A stretch of DNA of 64,000 nt from Leishmania infantum JPCM5 (taxonomy: Eukaryota > Euglenozoa > Kinetoplastea > Trypanosomatida > Trypanosomatidae): the NCBI RefSeq assembly GCF_000002875.2, contig NC_009396.2:255501-319500 (forward strand), read 5' to 3'. The position numbers and the translations under genes are program-made. This document shows positions 32,268 to 45,108 of the stretch, one piece after another (the stretch's first letter is position 1; each line of letters opens with the position of its first letter). A model generated the notes under the pieces. That model had not been told where the DNA came from, did not search any database, and saw only the letters and a program-made list of their open reading frames with translations.

Positions 32268-33960
32268 GACAGTTGCTTGTCGCAGGACTGCAGAGTGCGC
32301 CTCGTGCTGCACTATGCTCTATCCACCTTCTCCGTTCTCGCGAAAGAGAAAGTCGGGATAATGGGCGTGAAAAGCAGTGCAGGTGGTTGCTTTAGTGGAG
32401 TAAGTCGCAGCTAAACTTGATTTAAATAAGAGAATGTGGCACTATTGCACATAGCCCTGCAGAATTAATTAAGGGTAACAGAAGAGAAACACTTTCCGAA
32501 ACTCTAAGCAGATGCATTGAAAAAACTCTGCAGGAGATCGACACAGTCGTGCATCAAGTCACTTTCTGGCTCCTTGTCGCCCTGTTTGGCAGTGGGTCGC
32601 GTAGCTTGCACGCTAGTAGCTTTTGTCAAGCACCCGGTGTTGAAAAATACAACATCAAACTCGAAAAAGCCACGTTATCGGCCCATCAAGGCATATAGCA
32701 CAAAGCCCAGTTATGACTGAAGCCCACAAAAGCTCAACGTTCAGGAGTGAATGTGCACTCGAAGACCAGGTAACAGAGCCAAACACTGTGGAGCCCGTTC
32801 CACGCGGACAACACTCGTGGAGAAGCATACGCTGTGGACAGGAACGAAATCAGCATTTCGCCTGCAGCCACTGTTGCCTTGCCTCACATACAACTCCCCA
32901 ATAACCCGAAGTCGATCAGCGCTCCTTCATCTCAGCAACTTTCTAGTCATTGGCTCCTCTCCCATAATGCGAAATGGTTTTCACATCATAACCAATGGCG
33001 GGTCCCAGGGTCAGAACACTCACGTCTCTGTACGAGGTCGACCCGGTTGGTACATTGACCAAGAAAAAGAGCTGCGGTTGGAATAGAGGTGGCGTAGAAG
33101 TCTTGGCTAAAGTAAGCCTTCCCCGATGAAAACCTTCACTTTGACATCAGCCGTTCAGCTATTCCAACCGCAAGGCCGAGAGCCTTGGGCTTCATGCGCC
33201 TCACGGACAGATCTCTGTTTAACAGCATCAAATGCCCCGATTTGTGCCACTGTAGCAAGCCCTCCACAAATACAACAGAGCTATATTTACTCAGGCATTC
33301 TCCACTCAAATCGCAACAAAAATACACATGCGATCTTGCCGATGGTGTCATTCTCCAGCAAAAAGGAAGAAGCTCTCGCCTAGTGTAGTTGGTGGGGCTC
33401 GCAAAGCGCTGTTGAGCAACACCTCCAAAGCACGCGACAATCCACTTGTTCCGTTGCATCGCCTCGGCAACTGCTTGCAGGAGATTCCTCAAGCACCGTT
33501 CCGCAGGACACACACAAGTCAGTCATACACCTTTTTGCATCACACCTTAGGCGGTCATTCTGGCGCCATAAAGCTTTAGAGAGAACCATCAATAAACGCA
33601 CCCGTTTACCCTCAGCTAAACGCCATTCTAGCAAATAAAGCATGCCGGTGGCAGGGCAGCCCAATGTGTGGCTCAGTGCCCCTTTAAAAAGCAGTCGAAG
33701 CTTTCGATGATTTCAAATCGGTGAACCTGGTGACGAGCAATCATCCAGCTTGCTTTGATAAAGAGGCCGAACACGACGTCATGCAGTCTTGGAAAGGAAT
33801 CACTGACTTCCCTTGAACCCTGCCCGTGCTCTTATGTGTCGGCAAACGATGTCCCTCAATACACTTGCAGCAACGCTATTAGGAACAAGGTGTTTTTCGA
33901 TTTTAAAGTGGTGCACCTACTAGGCGATATTTTTTTTTCTTTCAAGGTGTCATTCTGAGA
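32268..33960. other. Left part of strand switch, no firm gene
   Basis: The A+T content is higher than in flanking genes and codon bias is absent. A minus-strand frame at 33459-33136 (107 codons from ATG, ending in SK) reads somewhat protein-like, but nothing supports it, and the opposite strand is also open over most of it. It could be a decayed gene. Confidence 0.4.
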
Positions 33961-34267
33961 GCTGGGCGAGATGCGTTCGAGCCACGCTGACGCTCTGCCT
34001 ATCACATGCATGGCACAAACGTGTTCACTGTTGCAGGACTCTCAGATGAGGCCCACGCCAGGAGATGGCCACTGAAATCAGCAGCAATACATCGCTCTGA
34101 CTTCCCCACGACGTGGGGGCCTGAGCCTGCCGCCACCGGAAGTAGCTCGGCATTGGAAGGTATATGGGACTGCTTGGATTGCCTATAGAGTGCAGCACCG
34201 GGCCCTGAAACCACGCTGAGGGAATCCTCATCATTCGGGAGATCGTGCAGACTGCAAAAAAAAAAAA
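33961..34267 (+). mobile_element. SIDER2-type retroposon, 5'-truncated
   Basis: It begins at the 79-bp hallmark (ATGCGTTCGAGCCACGCTGA at 33971) and ends in a 12-A tail at 34256-34267, so its sense strand is plus. It is clearly diverged from the 21-kb copy and lacks the first part of that element. It sits on the left flank of the strand switch, antisense to the leftward unit. Confidence 0.75.
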
Positions 34268-34999
34268 TCACGTCACACTAGGTTTCAAAAAAAATCAGAG
34301 ACACTTGACCTCAATATCATTGTAGAAAAAAGCGAAATACTTACTCAAGAGCATCCAGTTACCTCTCGCGAAAAAAGGCCCTGATGAGCTAGCGCAACAG
34401 CTTGCAAGAGGCTCGCCCAAAGAACGGGTGCGAGTGTAAGCTGGGCGAGTAATTTCGCGGATACGCTGTAATCAGATTATCAAGTGCTGACAAAAATCAG
34501 GCACAGCATTGGGAAAAAAAATCGAACGACTACCAAGAACGCGCTTCGATTCCACGAAAGGGAGGAAACAACGCACAAGACGAAGACAGTCTAGCAGCTC
34601 GTACTCCGAGGATCGACGAACAATGTGAAGTGCTCCAGTGCTCGCAACTGTTTTTCGAGGCTCAAAAGCCAGCACTCGCAGATAAGATGATGAAAACTGC
34701 AGAAAGGCATCCTCAGTCCCACATCTTCAATGCATCACTCCAAATACTGAATAGTTCTGTTAGATTTTCATATCTCCAGATTTGAGCCATCAGAACCGAC
34801 TGAAAACAACAGCACCAATTTCAAATGGAAAAATGCGGGTGTAGCCTTGTGTAGCTGGCAGAAGAGTTTGAGTTCCGAAAAAGTCTGCCAATCTATCCTT
34901 TCAAAATCCTTTGCATCCTCATTAATGCATAAAAGCTGATAATACGAGAACATCGTCTGACTTCCACTCTACAAGCAACATTTCCTTTTCACTTCGTGT
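34268..34999. other. Gene-free A/T-rich spacer
   Basis: About 0.7 kb of relatively A+T-rich DNA with no frame worth reporting. Composition changes sharply at its right end, around 34990-35040. Confidence 0.5.
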
Positions 35000-37900
35000 C
35001 CATGCTACTAGGAGAAAGTCAAGAAACATTACGCGCGCAAACACCGTTCATCAGCCTCTCTCGCACTGCGGCTCCACCCTGGTCGTCTAGGGCGAACCAT
35101 CCGCCGGTGAGCCGGCCCATTCTTCTAACGAACCCTTCTCGTCCTTCCTCATGTGTGTGCTGGACCTCCGGCGCCAGACGGGCCTGGGTGGACGACGCGC
35201 TTCGACCCACGCAGGCCGAGCCCAGCGTCCTGCCCTCGAGGGCGCAGGCGGCGGCGTCTGGCGTGCGGGGAGCATGGTTTGGTCCAGGTGTATGCCGGAT
35301 GAACTCGGGGGCAAGCTGGCCAGCCTCAGGTCAAGACCCTCTGAGACCCTCTGCCCTGCCTGCGCGCCATGCTTCTCACTGAGTGGCCTAAAGCCGCTGC
35401 ATCCCATAGCATGGTGCAAGGGCTCTTCACATTGGGGTCCGGTGGGCTCGGTAGTGCAGCTCGGGGTGTTCTCGTCATGCCTCCCGCACCTGTGCCGCAA
35501 TCAGCCCACACCGGTCGGATGGGGATACCGCACATGCACTGTGGGGTGCGCCGGCATGGATCGCTTCGCGCACTTTTCGTCCAACACCCTTGCCCCTCTG
35601 GCCTCCGTATGACTTGCTCGGGTGTGATACGCCATTGCCGTCTGTGCTTGGCGGCGCGCGCGCACAGTGCTCCAATTCTTCGGAACCGGGGGCCGGCTTC
35701 ACAGCGCGGCGTTGCTGTCTGGAGGGGAGGTTCCCTGCCGTCATCTTCCGTTCCCCCCCCCCCAATGCCACGGGGGGGGGGGGGCGTGTCTGGATGGCTG
35801 GACCGCATACGCCGCGATAGCTGGGGCGCTGCGGCAGCAGGGGGCACTCCGCCCGCCGCTGGATCCAAACCCCTTTGACATGAGTGGGCGGGCCAGGCGG
35901 AAGGGGCCCGCGGATGCAGAGGCGGCGGCGCACAAAGAACCCGTCGCCAGCACCCCCGAGAGAGCGCGGGGGAGCAGCGATGGGCACCCGGCGGGGAAGC
36001 CCATGCAGCGAGAGCGAGGTGAACGTAATCAGGCCACCGTGTGCAGGATCACCGCGTGAAACCGAGTGTGCCCCGAGCCCCCGAGCGATGCGCGAGCCCC
36101 GCCTGGCGCAGCGGGAAAAGCGCCTTGCCAGACACTCTCATGCNAAACGCGGGTAGGCACCACAGCGCCAGCGCAGCACTGGGCAACGCACCGCCCGCAC
36201 CCCATAGGGCGCCGNTGCCAGCCACCCGCGCCCCGCGAAACCCAGAGTGCGGACAGATGCCCGAGCGGAACTGGGGGAGGAGAGTCCCCCACCGACCCGT
36301 AGGCTCAGCAGCCGTACCCCCCCCCCTGGTGTGCGACAGCTGCCGTGAAGAAGCTCTTGTCGTGGAACGTCGCATCACGTAGCACGGTTTCGCGGGATGT
36401 CGGTCTGGCGTCTTGCGCCGGCGCCTCTGGCAATGTCGATTTTGCAAACTTGCATGCTTCGCCGCCGTGTTCCGGTGCACAATGGACAAAGACAGAGCGA
36501 AATGACAGGCGAACGCGACGGGCTGGTGGCGCCAGCATTCGTGCCCAGATATGTCGCAATGCGCCGCCCCACGCCCCCGCACGGCCCCCACCGAGCGCCG
36601 CGAGGAGGGAGAGCGCGCTCGCAACAGCAGCCACACCCCACCTTTCGGTGCCTTTGTTCACCAAGCCTTCTTTGCAGCCGGCCGAGCCCCAGCCACACCC
36701 CACCATGCCCAGCGCGGTGGCGGCATTGTTGTGCAGCGCCGCGGCCCCTCTTGAGTTTGTGGCGGCGCGTGCTGCGCCACCTTTCCGCAGAGAGTAGAGG
36801 AGCTTCGCAAAACGGCGGAGTCGTCGCCTGTGCGACGCTAGCGCTTCTTCCCCTGGAGAAACCCGCTCGTAGCCCGCAAGAGGGCGTGCCCGTTGGGGCG
36901 CGGGAAACCGCTGCGCATGGGGCACGTGTGTGAGCAGCGCGGTGCCCGAGAATTTCCGACGCCAGCCAATGCCGGCGGAGGCCGGAGACGGTTTGTGCCG
37001 CCGGCGAGGCGCATCTAGAGCACCTGTTTTCGGGTCAAATGGGGGTCGCGGCATTGCTTGTGGCCTTCAAAGGGCGCATTTGTGCGAAGTTTCGGAAGGG
37101 CGGGGTTTGTGGGCAGGGGCGTGGCCCTTCCATGAGGGTTTTTTTACTTCTGCACAGGCTGATGTGTGCCACGCCCAAACACTTCAGGCGGGAAGGGGGC
37201 CAAAAGGCCCATAGTGTTTTTTTCGAAATTGCCATGTTGGTGCGAGGCAGCGCAGGATAGGATAGCAAATAAAAACGGTGCAACGTTGGTGGACTTACGG
37301 GTGCCAGCTAGAAATTTATCCTTCAGGCGAAGAGCGGTCTACTTTTCGGGTGCGCCCGTGTTTTTTTTCGAAAATTGCGAAGCTTCTGCGCCGGCTTCGT
37401 CCACGCTAGGAAAGTGGGCGGGGAGAGAACATGGCCGACGGGCCTTTTTGAGAGTATATGTGTGGTAGGTGCCGCTGCCAACGAAGAAGGGGAAATCCGA
37501 GCGTAAAAGGGGGAGAGGGCTTCAGAAAGAGCCCTGGTTTTTAGTTTCCCCTCTTCAAGATATTAATTTTTGGGTTTTGTAAAGACGTTTTCCCCGGGGG
37601 TGTCGTCTGGACCGTCGGGGCTCCATCGGACAAGGCGATGCGGAGCAGGGGTGTCTAGCGAAGCGCCCCACCATCCGAGTTTATAAGGGCAATAAAAAGA
37701 AAGCTTTCGATTTTCATTCAAGACTTCCCATTGAAGGATCACCACATTCCGCCTTTGCTTTTGAAATAAAAAGACCCAGGGGCGACGATTTTATGATGGG
37801 CCTGTCGCCTAGCAGGCGCGGCGGGGGTCTCCGGAAAACCGCCGTGGCGGCGCAGGGGGGAAGTTATCGTATACAAACATAATCAAAAAAGGGGGGACAT

Positions 37901-40710
37901 TTGAAGCTTTCTCTCTTGGGGCCCGGCTTGTGGCTTGTAGCTTTATAAAGACCAACATGGCGCGGCGGGGCTTGGGTTGTTGGGGCCAAACCTCGGTGGC
38001 GGGCTCTCGTCTCCAAAATGGCCGCGCAGCTGCCGAAAGTTCTTCTTTCCGTTGGCTTGTGGGGCTGCCGCCGGGGAGTCCGCAGCCCCCGAAACGGTGC
38101 CGGGCGCCCCCGCTTTTGGGCGGCGGCCCGTGGGCGGGGCCCCCTTTCCGCGACGCCCCGCGGCGCGCCCCCGACGGGCCCGACGCAACCAACACAAAGG
38201 GCCCAGGGCATTTTCCAAATTTAAAGCAAAAAAAAAACCTTTGCGCCACAGGAACTTCTGCCGGTGCATCTTCCAAAAGGCGGGGCCCCGCCTTAATCGA
38301 TGGGGTTGCGGCGGCGTTGCTTTTCCGCACGGGGATAGGGGGTCGCGGGGGTGATGAGGGGGCGGGGTGCGGCCCTATCTCTGCAGGGGGCGTGTTTGTG
38401 ACGGCGTGGAAAAGCCGCGCCCATTCCCAAAGGCCGGCCCCACAAACCCACAGCAAAAAGCACAAAAAGAGGCCCACGCCCGGGAGACGCATAGGGCGCT
38501 TTTCCAAGAACGGAAAAAAGCGGAATTATTTCCAGAATTGGTGGCGGCCTGCTTTTCGCTTTTCTACATGGAAAAGCGCTGGTTCCGGTTGTTGCTTTTG
38601 GGTGCTTGCTTTTGCGTGCTCGAGGGTTTTTTTTGTCTTCGTGTCTGTTCTGTGGCTTCGTGGCGAATGTTTGGATGTACTCTCCGCCCCCATCCCTGGC
38701 GGGCTTTTGGGTTTGCACAGCGCTCGTGATTTTGGTGGATCTCTGCAGATTTGCGTTTTTTTTTGGTGGCAATCGTTTCGAATCGGTTTGGCAATGGGGG
38801 TTTGGTGCTGGTTGCGGCCCGCTTTCGCGGGGAGAGAAATATTTTGTGCCGGCTGTCTCCGCCGAAGCCGTCCGATGTTCCTTTTCAGAGCGTGCCAGGG
38901 CCTTTCTTTGGCGCTGTTCTAAGGGCTTCTTGCCGGGGGAATGCCGGCTAACAAAGAAGATGGCAGGAGATGGGTAAAAGACATGGTTTTTAAGATGGGT
39001 GAAAAAGGCGGCTGGTGGGGGTTGGGCTTTGAACTGCTACGGCCCTGCCTGCCGCTTTAACCCCAACATCAAAGTTCTGATTGTTTGTTTTTTTTACCGA
39101 TTGTTTGTTCGGTATCTGGTTGTTTTGTCATCATGCGGGGCAATTTTCGAACTGAGGGGTTACATGTCGACCCCGGCTTGGGTCTGGGCGAATGTTTCGG
39201 GCGAAGGAAGCGCAGAAAGATGAAAAGGAAAACAAGCAGCCCGCCGCTAAAAATGTGTAAAGGCAAGCAAAACCAAGGTGGCAAAAGAATTTTGAGAGTT
39301 CCAAAGACATTTAATTTGTAATTTTCTTTGTAGATTTTGAAATCTGAATGTGTTTTGCGTTCCCCCATACGCCATGGTAAGGGAAGGGGGGCGGGTGATA
39401 AGGGGCGGGCGTTGGGGTTCGCCGGTGGTGCCGGTAGGTTTGGGGTGCCCCTTGCATGGAATAAAACGCCCAGCGCTAGGAAACAAATATGTACCATACT
39501 AGTCAAGTACTGTGCGTTTTATTTTTTGTCTTTGTTCTATGAATTGTGTGCTTTTGGGAATCTGTGGTGCATTTTTTTTGGTTTGTCCACCCGCTTCTCG
39601 AGAGGTTTTTGGCCATGGCGACCCACCGCCAGTTGTTCGACGCAATTCTCCGAGAGTGAAGGTTCGGGCGCCCTATTGTTTGTTGAAACCCAGAGGAAAC
39701 AGCGCTCAAGCAAAAGAAGCAATTAAATTTCTATAGTTCTGGCGTTTTCTTATGATTCTCGAATTTTTCCCCCGGTTCTTCGTGGGCGGCGTTGGGGGTG
39801 AGCCGGGGTGGTCAAGAAAATGGAAAGCGCAACTTGGGTGCCTGGGGTCCCTCCCTTTCATGCGGCTTTAGCCCCAGAGACGGGCTTTTGCGCCAGAGAC
39901 AGCGCGTTAAGGCGCGGCTCCTTTGGGTCGCTGCGGCTGCGGGGTCTTGGCGTCGGAAGGACCGCCACGCATGGGCGGCGTGGGTGCTACCCCTCACCCC
40001 CTGCGCCAAAAGGTGTGCACAAAAACCTTTCAAGATTCTCTTTTTTCGGGATTGTAGAGATGCTGCTTTTGGGGCTTTGGGGAAGACATTTGGCGGGCTC
40101 AAAGGAAGTGAAAAAACTGTGTGGTGTCCGGCTTTGCCAAAAGCGTGGGGGCGGTGCCCTTTGGCATTTGGCCGAATTCGGAAAGCCCAGGCTTTCCGCC
40201 AAGATGTTGCTTCGAAAGTACTTTTTTTTGCGTTTAAGTCTCTCCTGTGCCATGTCTTTGGATCTGGGTGGGCGCATTCGAAAGGAAATGCAAAGTTGGC
40301 GGCACTTTTGGGGGCTGCTTGCCGTTTCTCTGCCCAAGAGCTGATGGAGGCGGAGGGGGGGGTCGGACTCGTAAACTCCTATTGTCATTCTGAAACAGCT
40401 TTATGCCATTGTGTTGAGATCCTTTGTGTATTTCAAGTTGGTTTCTTGAAGGTTGAAGACAGTGTGTCTTCCCCAGACTCTGGGCGGGGGTGGTGGTGGC
40501 TTGGTGACGGCCATCGGGGATCAGTGATATCTAGAACTTCAGTGCGCTTTTTTGTGGCTGGCGGCGAAGAGAAAACTGGGTGTTTATCTCATTTCAAAAC
40601 GGGGCCCTGCGTTTTGGCTCTCTTCCAAGGCTTCTTGACTATCCTTCGTAATATAGGGCAGCATTATGGCGCGTGTTTGCCTGCTGGTTGCACGGGCTGC
40701 GTTTAGGTGT
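35000..40710. other. Compositionally aberrant block in the strand switch
   Basis: About 5.7 kb unlike the rest of the window. From 35000 to about 36950 it is very GC-rich. From about 36950 to 40710 the plus strand is rich in G and T with many short G, T, C and A runs and recurring TTTCGAAA-like words. It holds two isolated ambiguous bases (36144, 36215), the only ones outside the 100-N gap. The longest frames (37930-38922 plus, 37809-38507 minus, 39792-40706 plus) have no recognisable motif, and both strands are open as expected from GC-rich non-coding DNA. I saw no reverse-transcriptase catalytic motif. It could be a degenerate ingi/L1Tc-like element, a collapsed repeat or foreign/misassembled sequence. 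Confidence 0.6.
35753..35784. repeat. C11/G13 inverted homopolymer hairpin
   Basis: Eleven C (35753-35763), an 8-base spacer (AATGCCAC) and thirteen G (35772-35784). The arms are complementary and can fold into a very stable hairpin; the G arm can also stack as a quadruplex. Confidence 0.9.
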
Positions 40711-41045
40711 TGCGTGGGGGCGACCGGCAACGGTGAACGCGCTTGCGCCATCCATGTGATAGGCGGAGCGTCAGCGTGACTCGAACGCATCTCACCCCTG
40801 CCCCGGCTGCCCACTGGCGTGGGAACGCTGGGTGTCACTGTGACGGGACGCACCGGGTGGCGGCCGGCATAATGTGAGCTTGTATGGGGCGACCTGCGAA
40901 GCAAGAGTGGCTGGGCGGAGTTCGAGGCAGGCGCCGTGATCAGGTGACTGAGTCGACGTTGGTGCAACGCGTGTCTACCGCTGCCTCGCACGACGCGGCG
41001 GGGGCATGTGACAGGCCGGGGTAGCGGGGAACTCGACTCATGTTG
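40711..41045 (-). mobile_element. SIDER2-type retroposon, 3'-truncated, inverted
   Basis: On the minus strand this 335-bp segment is almost identical to the first 336 bp of the element at 21046-21608, including the 79-bp hallmark. Identity stops abruptly at 40711, exactly where the aberrant block ends, and the 3' half and A tail are missing. Its sense strand is minus, opposite to the rightward unit it flanks. Confidence 0.8.
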
Positions 41046-41725
41046 TATTGCAGAATGAGCATGCTTAAAGCAAAGAGAGAAGGTGTTGTACATGGGAGGT
41101 TGAAGGGTTTTGGCAGCGGCGCTGAAAGCGTGTGTGCTGGAATGCTTTGCGTGTGAGGTTTCGCGTGCCCTGGGAGCCTGTGGACAGTTCCGGATACTGC
41201 TCCCGCACTGCAAGGGTGAGGAAAAGTGATTGCCGTAAAAAGAAAATGTTAGGCTGAAGTGTAGTGCTTGACACGTTTATCGGGGTACTTACGAAGTTCT
41301 AGGCAGAGAGAGTGATTCGAGTTCATCGAGGTAGGATGCCGGCCGAGGCGCAGTCTCGGCATTTGCTGTGAGGTACCTTTTGACGGGCTACTGGCGAACA
41401 GGTGAGCAAGTGCTCAGCTAATGAGTATAGCGAGTAACCCTTGCGCAGCGTCTTCCTGGTATGGAAGCGAAAACTTTTCTATGTGGGTACTTTTGGCACG
41501 TGAGTGATATGTGTTTGAGTTTAATAGCAGCGGATCGGAACCAAGTACAAAACCCAGGAGGGTGTTCCCCGTATAGCAATCACGCGCTACAGCAGCTGCA
41601 GCAGCTCTGTCTGCGTTGCGTGAGAAAGACACGCCTACCTATGGTCTCTCGCGGTCTTTTCTTCTTGATACAGTAGCTACTTATTACACACGTTTTGTTC
41701 CCTTTTCTTTATTGCATCTACCACA
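41046..41725. other. Spacer before the first rightward gene
   Basis: About 0.7 kb between the truncated SIDER2 and the first plus-strand gene. No gene is visible. The last 30 bases form the pyrimidine tract and AG of the first rightward mRNA. Confidence 0.5.
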
Positions 41726-41726
41726 G
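41694..41726 (+). promoter_or_regulatory. Polypyrimidine tract and splice acceptor
   Basis: A T/C-rich tract (41694-41720) followed by CCACAG, with AG at 41725-41726, lies 4 nt before the ATG at 41731. It is the likely first rightward trans-splicing site after the strand switch. Confidence 0.5.
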
Positions 41727-41730
41727 ATCG

Positions 41731-42021
41731 ATGGGGCGCACAATAATCAAGTTTGGAGGACAGCCTGGGGCTGACGCAAAGGAGCGCTCTCCTACCAGAT
41801 GCGTGGAGGAACCCGTAAGCACAGAGAGTGCTTTGAGCAGCGTCACTGGTGAGGGTGCATGCATAGTTGACAGTACGCTGTTGCGGAAGTATTTGGCCCG
41901 GAATTATCTAAACGCCAACGCAGAAGGGGAAAGTACCCTAGGCGTGCTCGTCGCTGAAGCCGCTAGTGAGTCTCCAGATCTCAACAGTAAGAGTATTATC
42001 TACGAGGACTGGAAGTCGTGA
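41731..42021 (+). CDS. Small hypothetical protein, 96 aa
   Basis: This is a 96-residue frame from the ATG at 41731, right after a good splice acceptor, to a TGA at 42021. The frame is open for 12 more codons upstream, but those lie in the pyrimidine tract. The N-terminus is MGRTIIKFGGQPG and the C-terminus ends in IIYEDWKS. It is mildly acidic and soluble-looking, with no membrane segment. I do not recognise it. Its position as first gene of a polycistron, the acceptor and an ordinary spacing to the next gene (306 bp) support a real gene. Confidence 0.6.
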   Translation: MGRTIIKFGGQPGADAKERSPTRCVEEPVSTESALSSVTGEGACIVDSTLLRKYLARNYLNANAEGESTLGVLVAEAASESPDLNSKSIIYEDWKS

Positions 42022-42327
42022 CATACTGTTTTTATAGTTACCCCTCGGTGCTGATTGCAAGAAAAGTGATAGATGCAAGCTGATGCATGTCTCCTCGCAC
42101 AATAGAGATGAATGTGTATGGACGCTCGTTGACAAAAGCAGCAGCGACAGTAGGGCCTTGCAGCAGTCCTTTATGGCGAGAGTACGCGCTCGGCTGAACT
42201 CGTGTGCTTTTATGACTGTGCAACACCGTCGAATCCCACTTGCTACCATATCGTATTTTGATTCTGTTCCCACACGCCTAAAACTTCAAATTGCAAAGCT
42301 ATCGTCACGCAGTCTCTCTTAGCAACC
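42022..42327 (+). other. Short intergenic region
   Basis: 3'UTR of the 96-aa gene plus the 5' signal of the next gene. A short pyrimidine run and AG at 42321-42322 precede the ATG at 42328. Nothing else is visible. Confidence 0.5.
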
Positions 42328-42741
42328 ATGGCAAATTCTGTCCGCTACCGCAACGGTGAACAGCGCATCGTCGGCATCATCGGCGACGAAGATACAGTCA
42401 CCGGGTTTCTTCTTGCTGGAGTTGGCGACAACCGAGTGATGCCTAACCAAAGGGAGAATCCAGGCGAAGGCCAGCAAAGCGGGCTTCCACCAAACTACTA
42501 TGTTGTGACCCCATCGACGCCTCTGTCGGAGATCGAAGAAGCGTTTACAACGATGTGTGGACGAAAGGATATTGGAATCATCATCATCTGCCAGCATATA
42601 GCCAACGATATTCGCCATCTTGTGGAGGAATACAACACTGTGATTCCTTGCATCTTGGAGATTCCAAGCAAGGGGCAAAAGTATGACGCCGAAAAAGATT
42701 TTGTGCTGGAGAAGATCACTCGTGCGCTGGGTATTCGGTAG
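42328..42741 (+). CDS. VMA7: V-type ATPase subunit F, 137 aa
   Basis: This is subunit F of the vacuolar proton pump, the small Rossmann-like subunit of the V1 central stalk that takes part in coupling ATP hydrolysis to rotation. The first strand (RIVGIIGDEDTVTGFLLAG) and the block after the insert (FTTMCGRKDIGIIIICQHIA) match the family, as do the IRHLVEEY and ILEIPSK elements before the C-terminal helix. At 137 residues it is slightly longer than typical eukaryotic F subunits because of a polar Asn/Gly/Gln-rich insert (about residues 33-53). In trypanosomatids the pump acidifies acidocalcisomes and endolysosomal compartments. The ATG at 42328 fits the family N-terminus. Confidence 0.92.
   Translation: MANSVRYRNGEQRIVGIIGDEDTVTGFLLAGVGDNRVMPNQRENPGEGQQSGLPPNYYVVTPSTPLSEIEEAFTTMCGRKDIGIIIICQHIANDIRHLVEEYNTVIPCILEIPSKGQKYDAEKDFVLEKITRALGIR

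Positions 42742-45108
<2,367 letters not shown>

Larger units (their letters stand above)
32070..41730. promoter_or_regulatory. Divergent strand-switch region
   Basis: All genes to the left read leftward and all to the right read rightward, so this 9.7-kb interval separates two divergent polycistronic units. In Leishmania such regions are where Pol II starts in both directions; no conventional promoter motif is expected or seen. The interval holds two SIDER2 copies, a moderately A/T-rich left part and an aberrant block of about 5.7 kb. Confidence 0.8.

Noticed and set aside
36098..36170. TGGCGCAGCGGG, a perfect A-box-like word with a D-arm-like GCGC pairing
   Set aside because: No B box, anticodon arm or acceptor stem follows, and the segment lies in low-quality sequence with an ambiguous base.
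36345..36420. LLSWNV translation reminiscent of the start of a retroposon AP endonuclease
   Set aside because: A single short motif with no further endonuclease, reverse transcriptase or RNase H motif in any frame; kept only as one hypothesis for the aberrant block.
37930..38922. Plus-strand open frame of 330 codons (also 39792-40706, 304 codons)
   Set aside because: Both strands are open through much of this region, composition is homopolymer-rich and no motif is recognisable.
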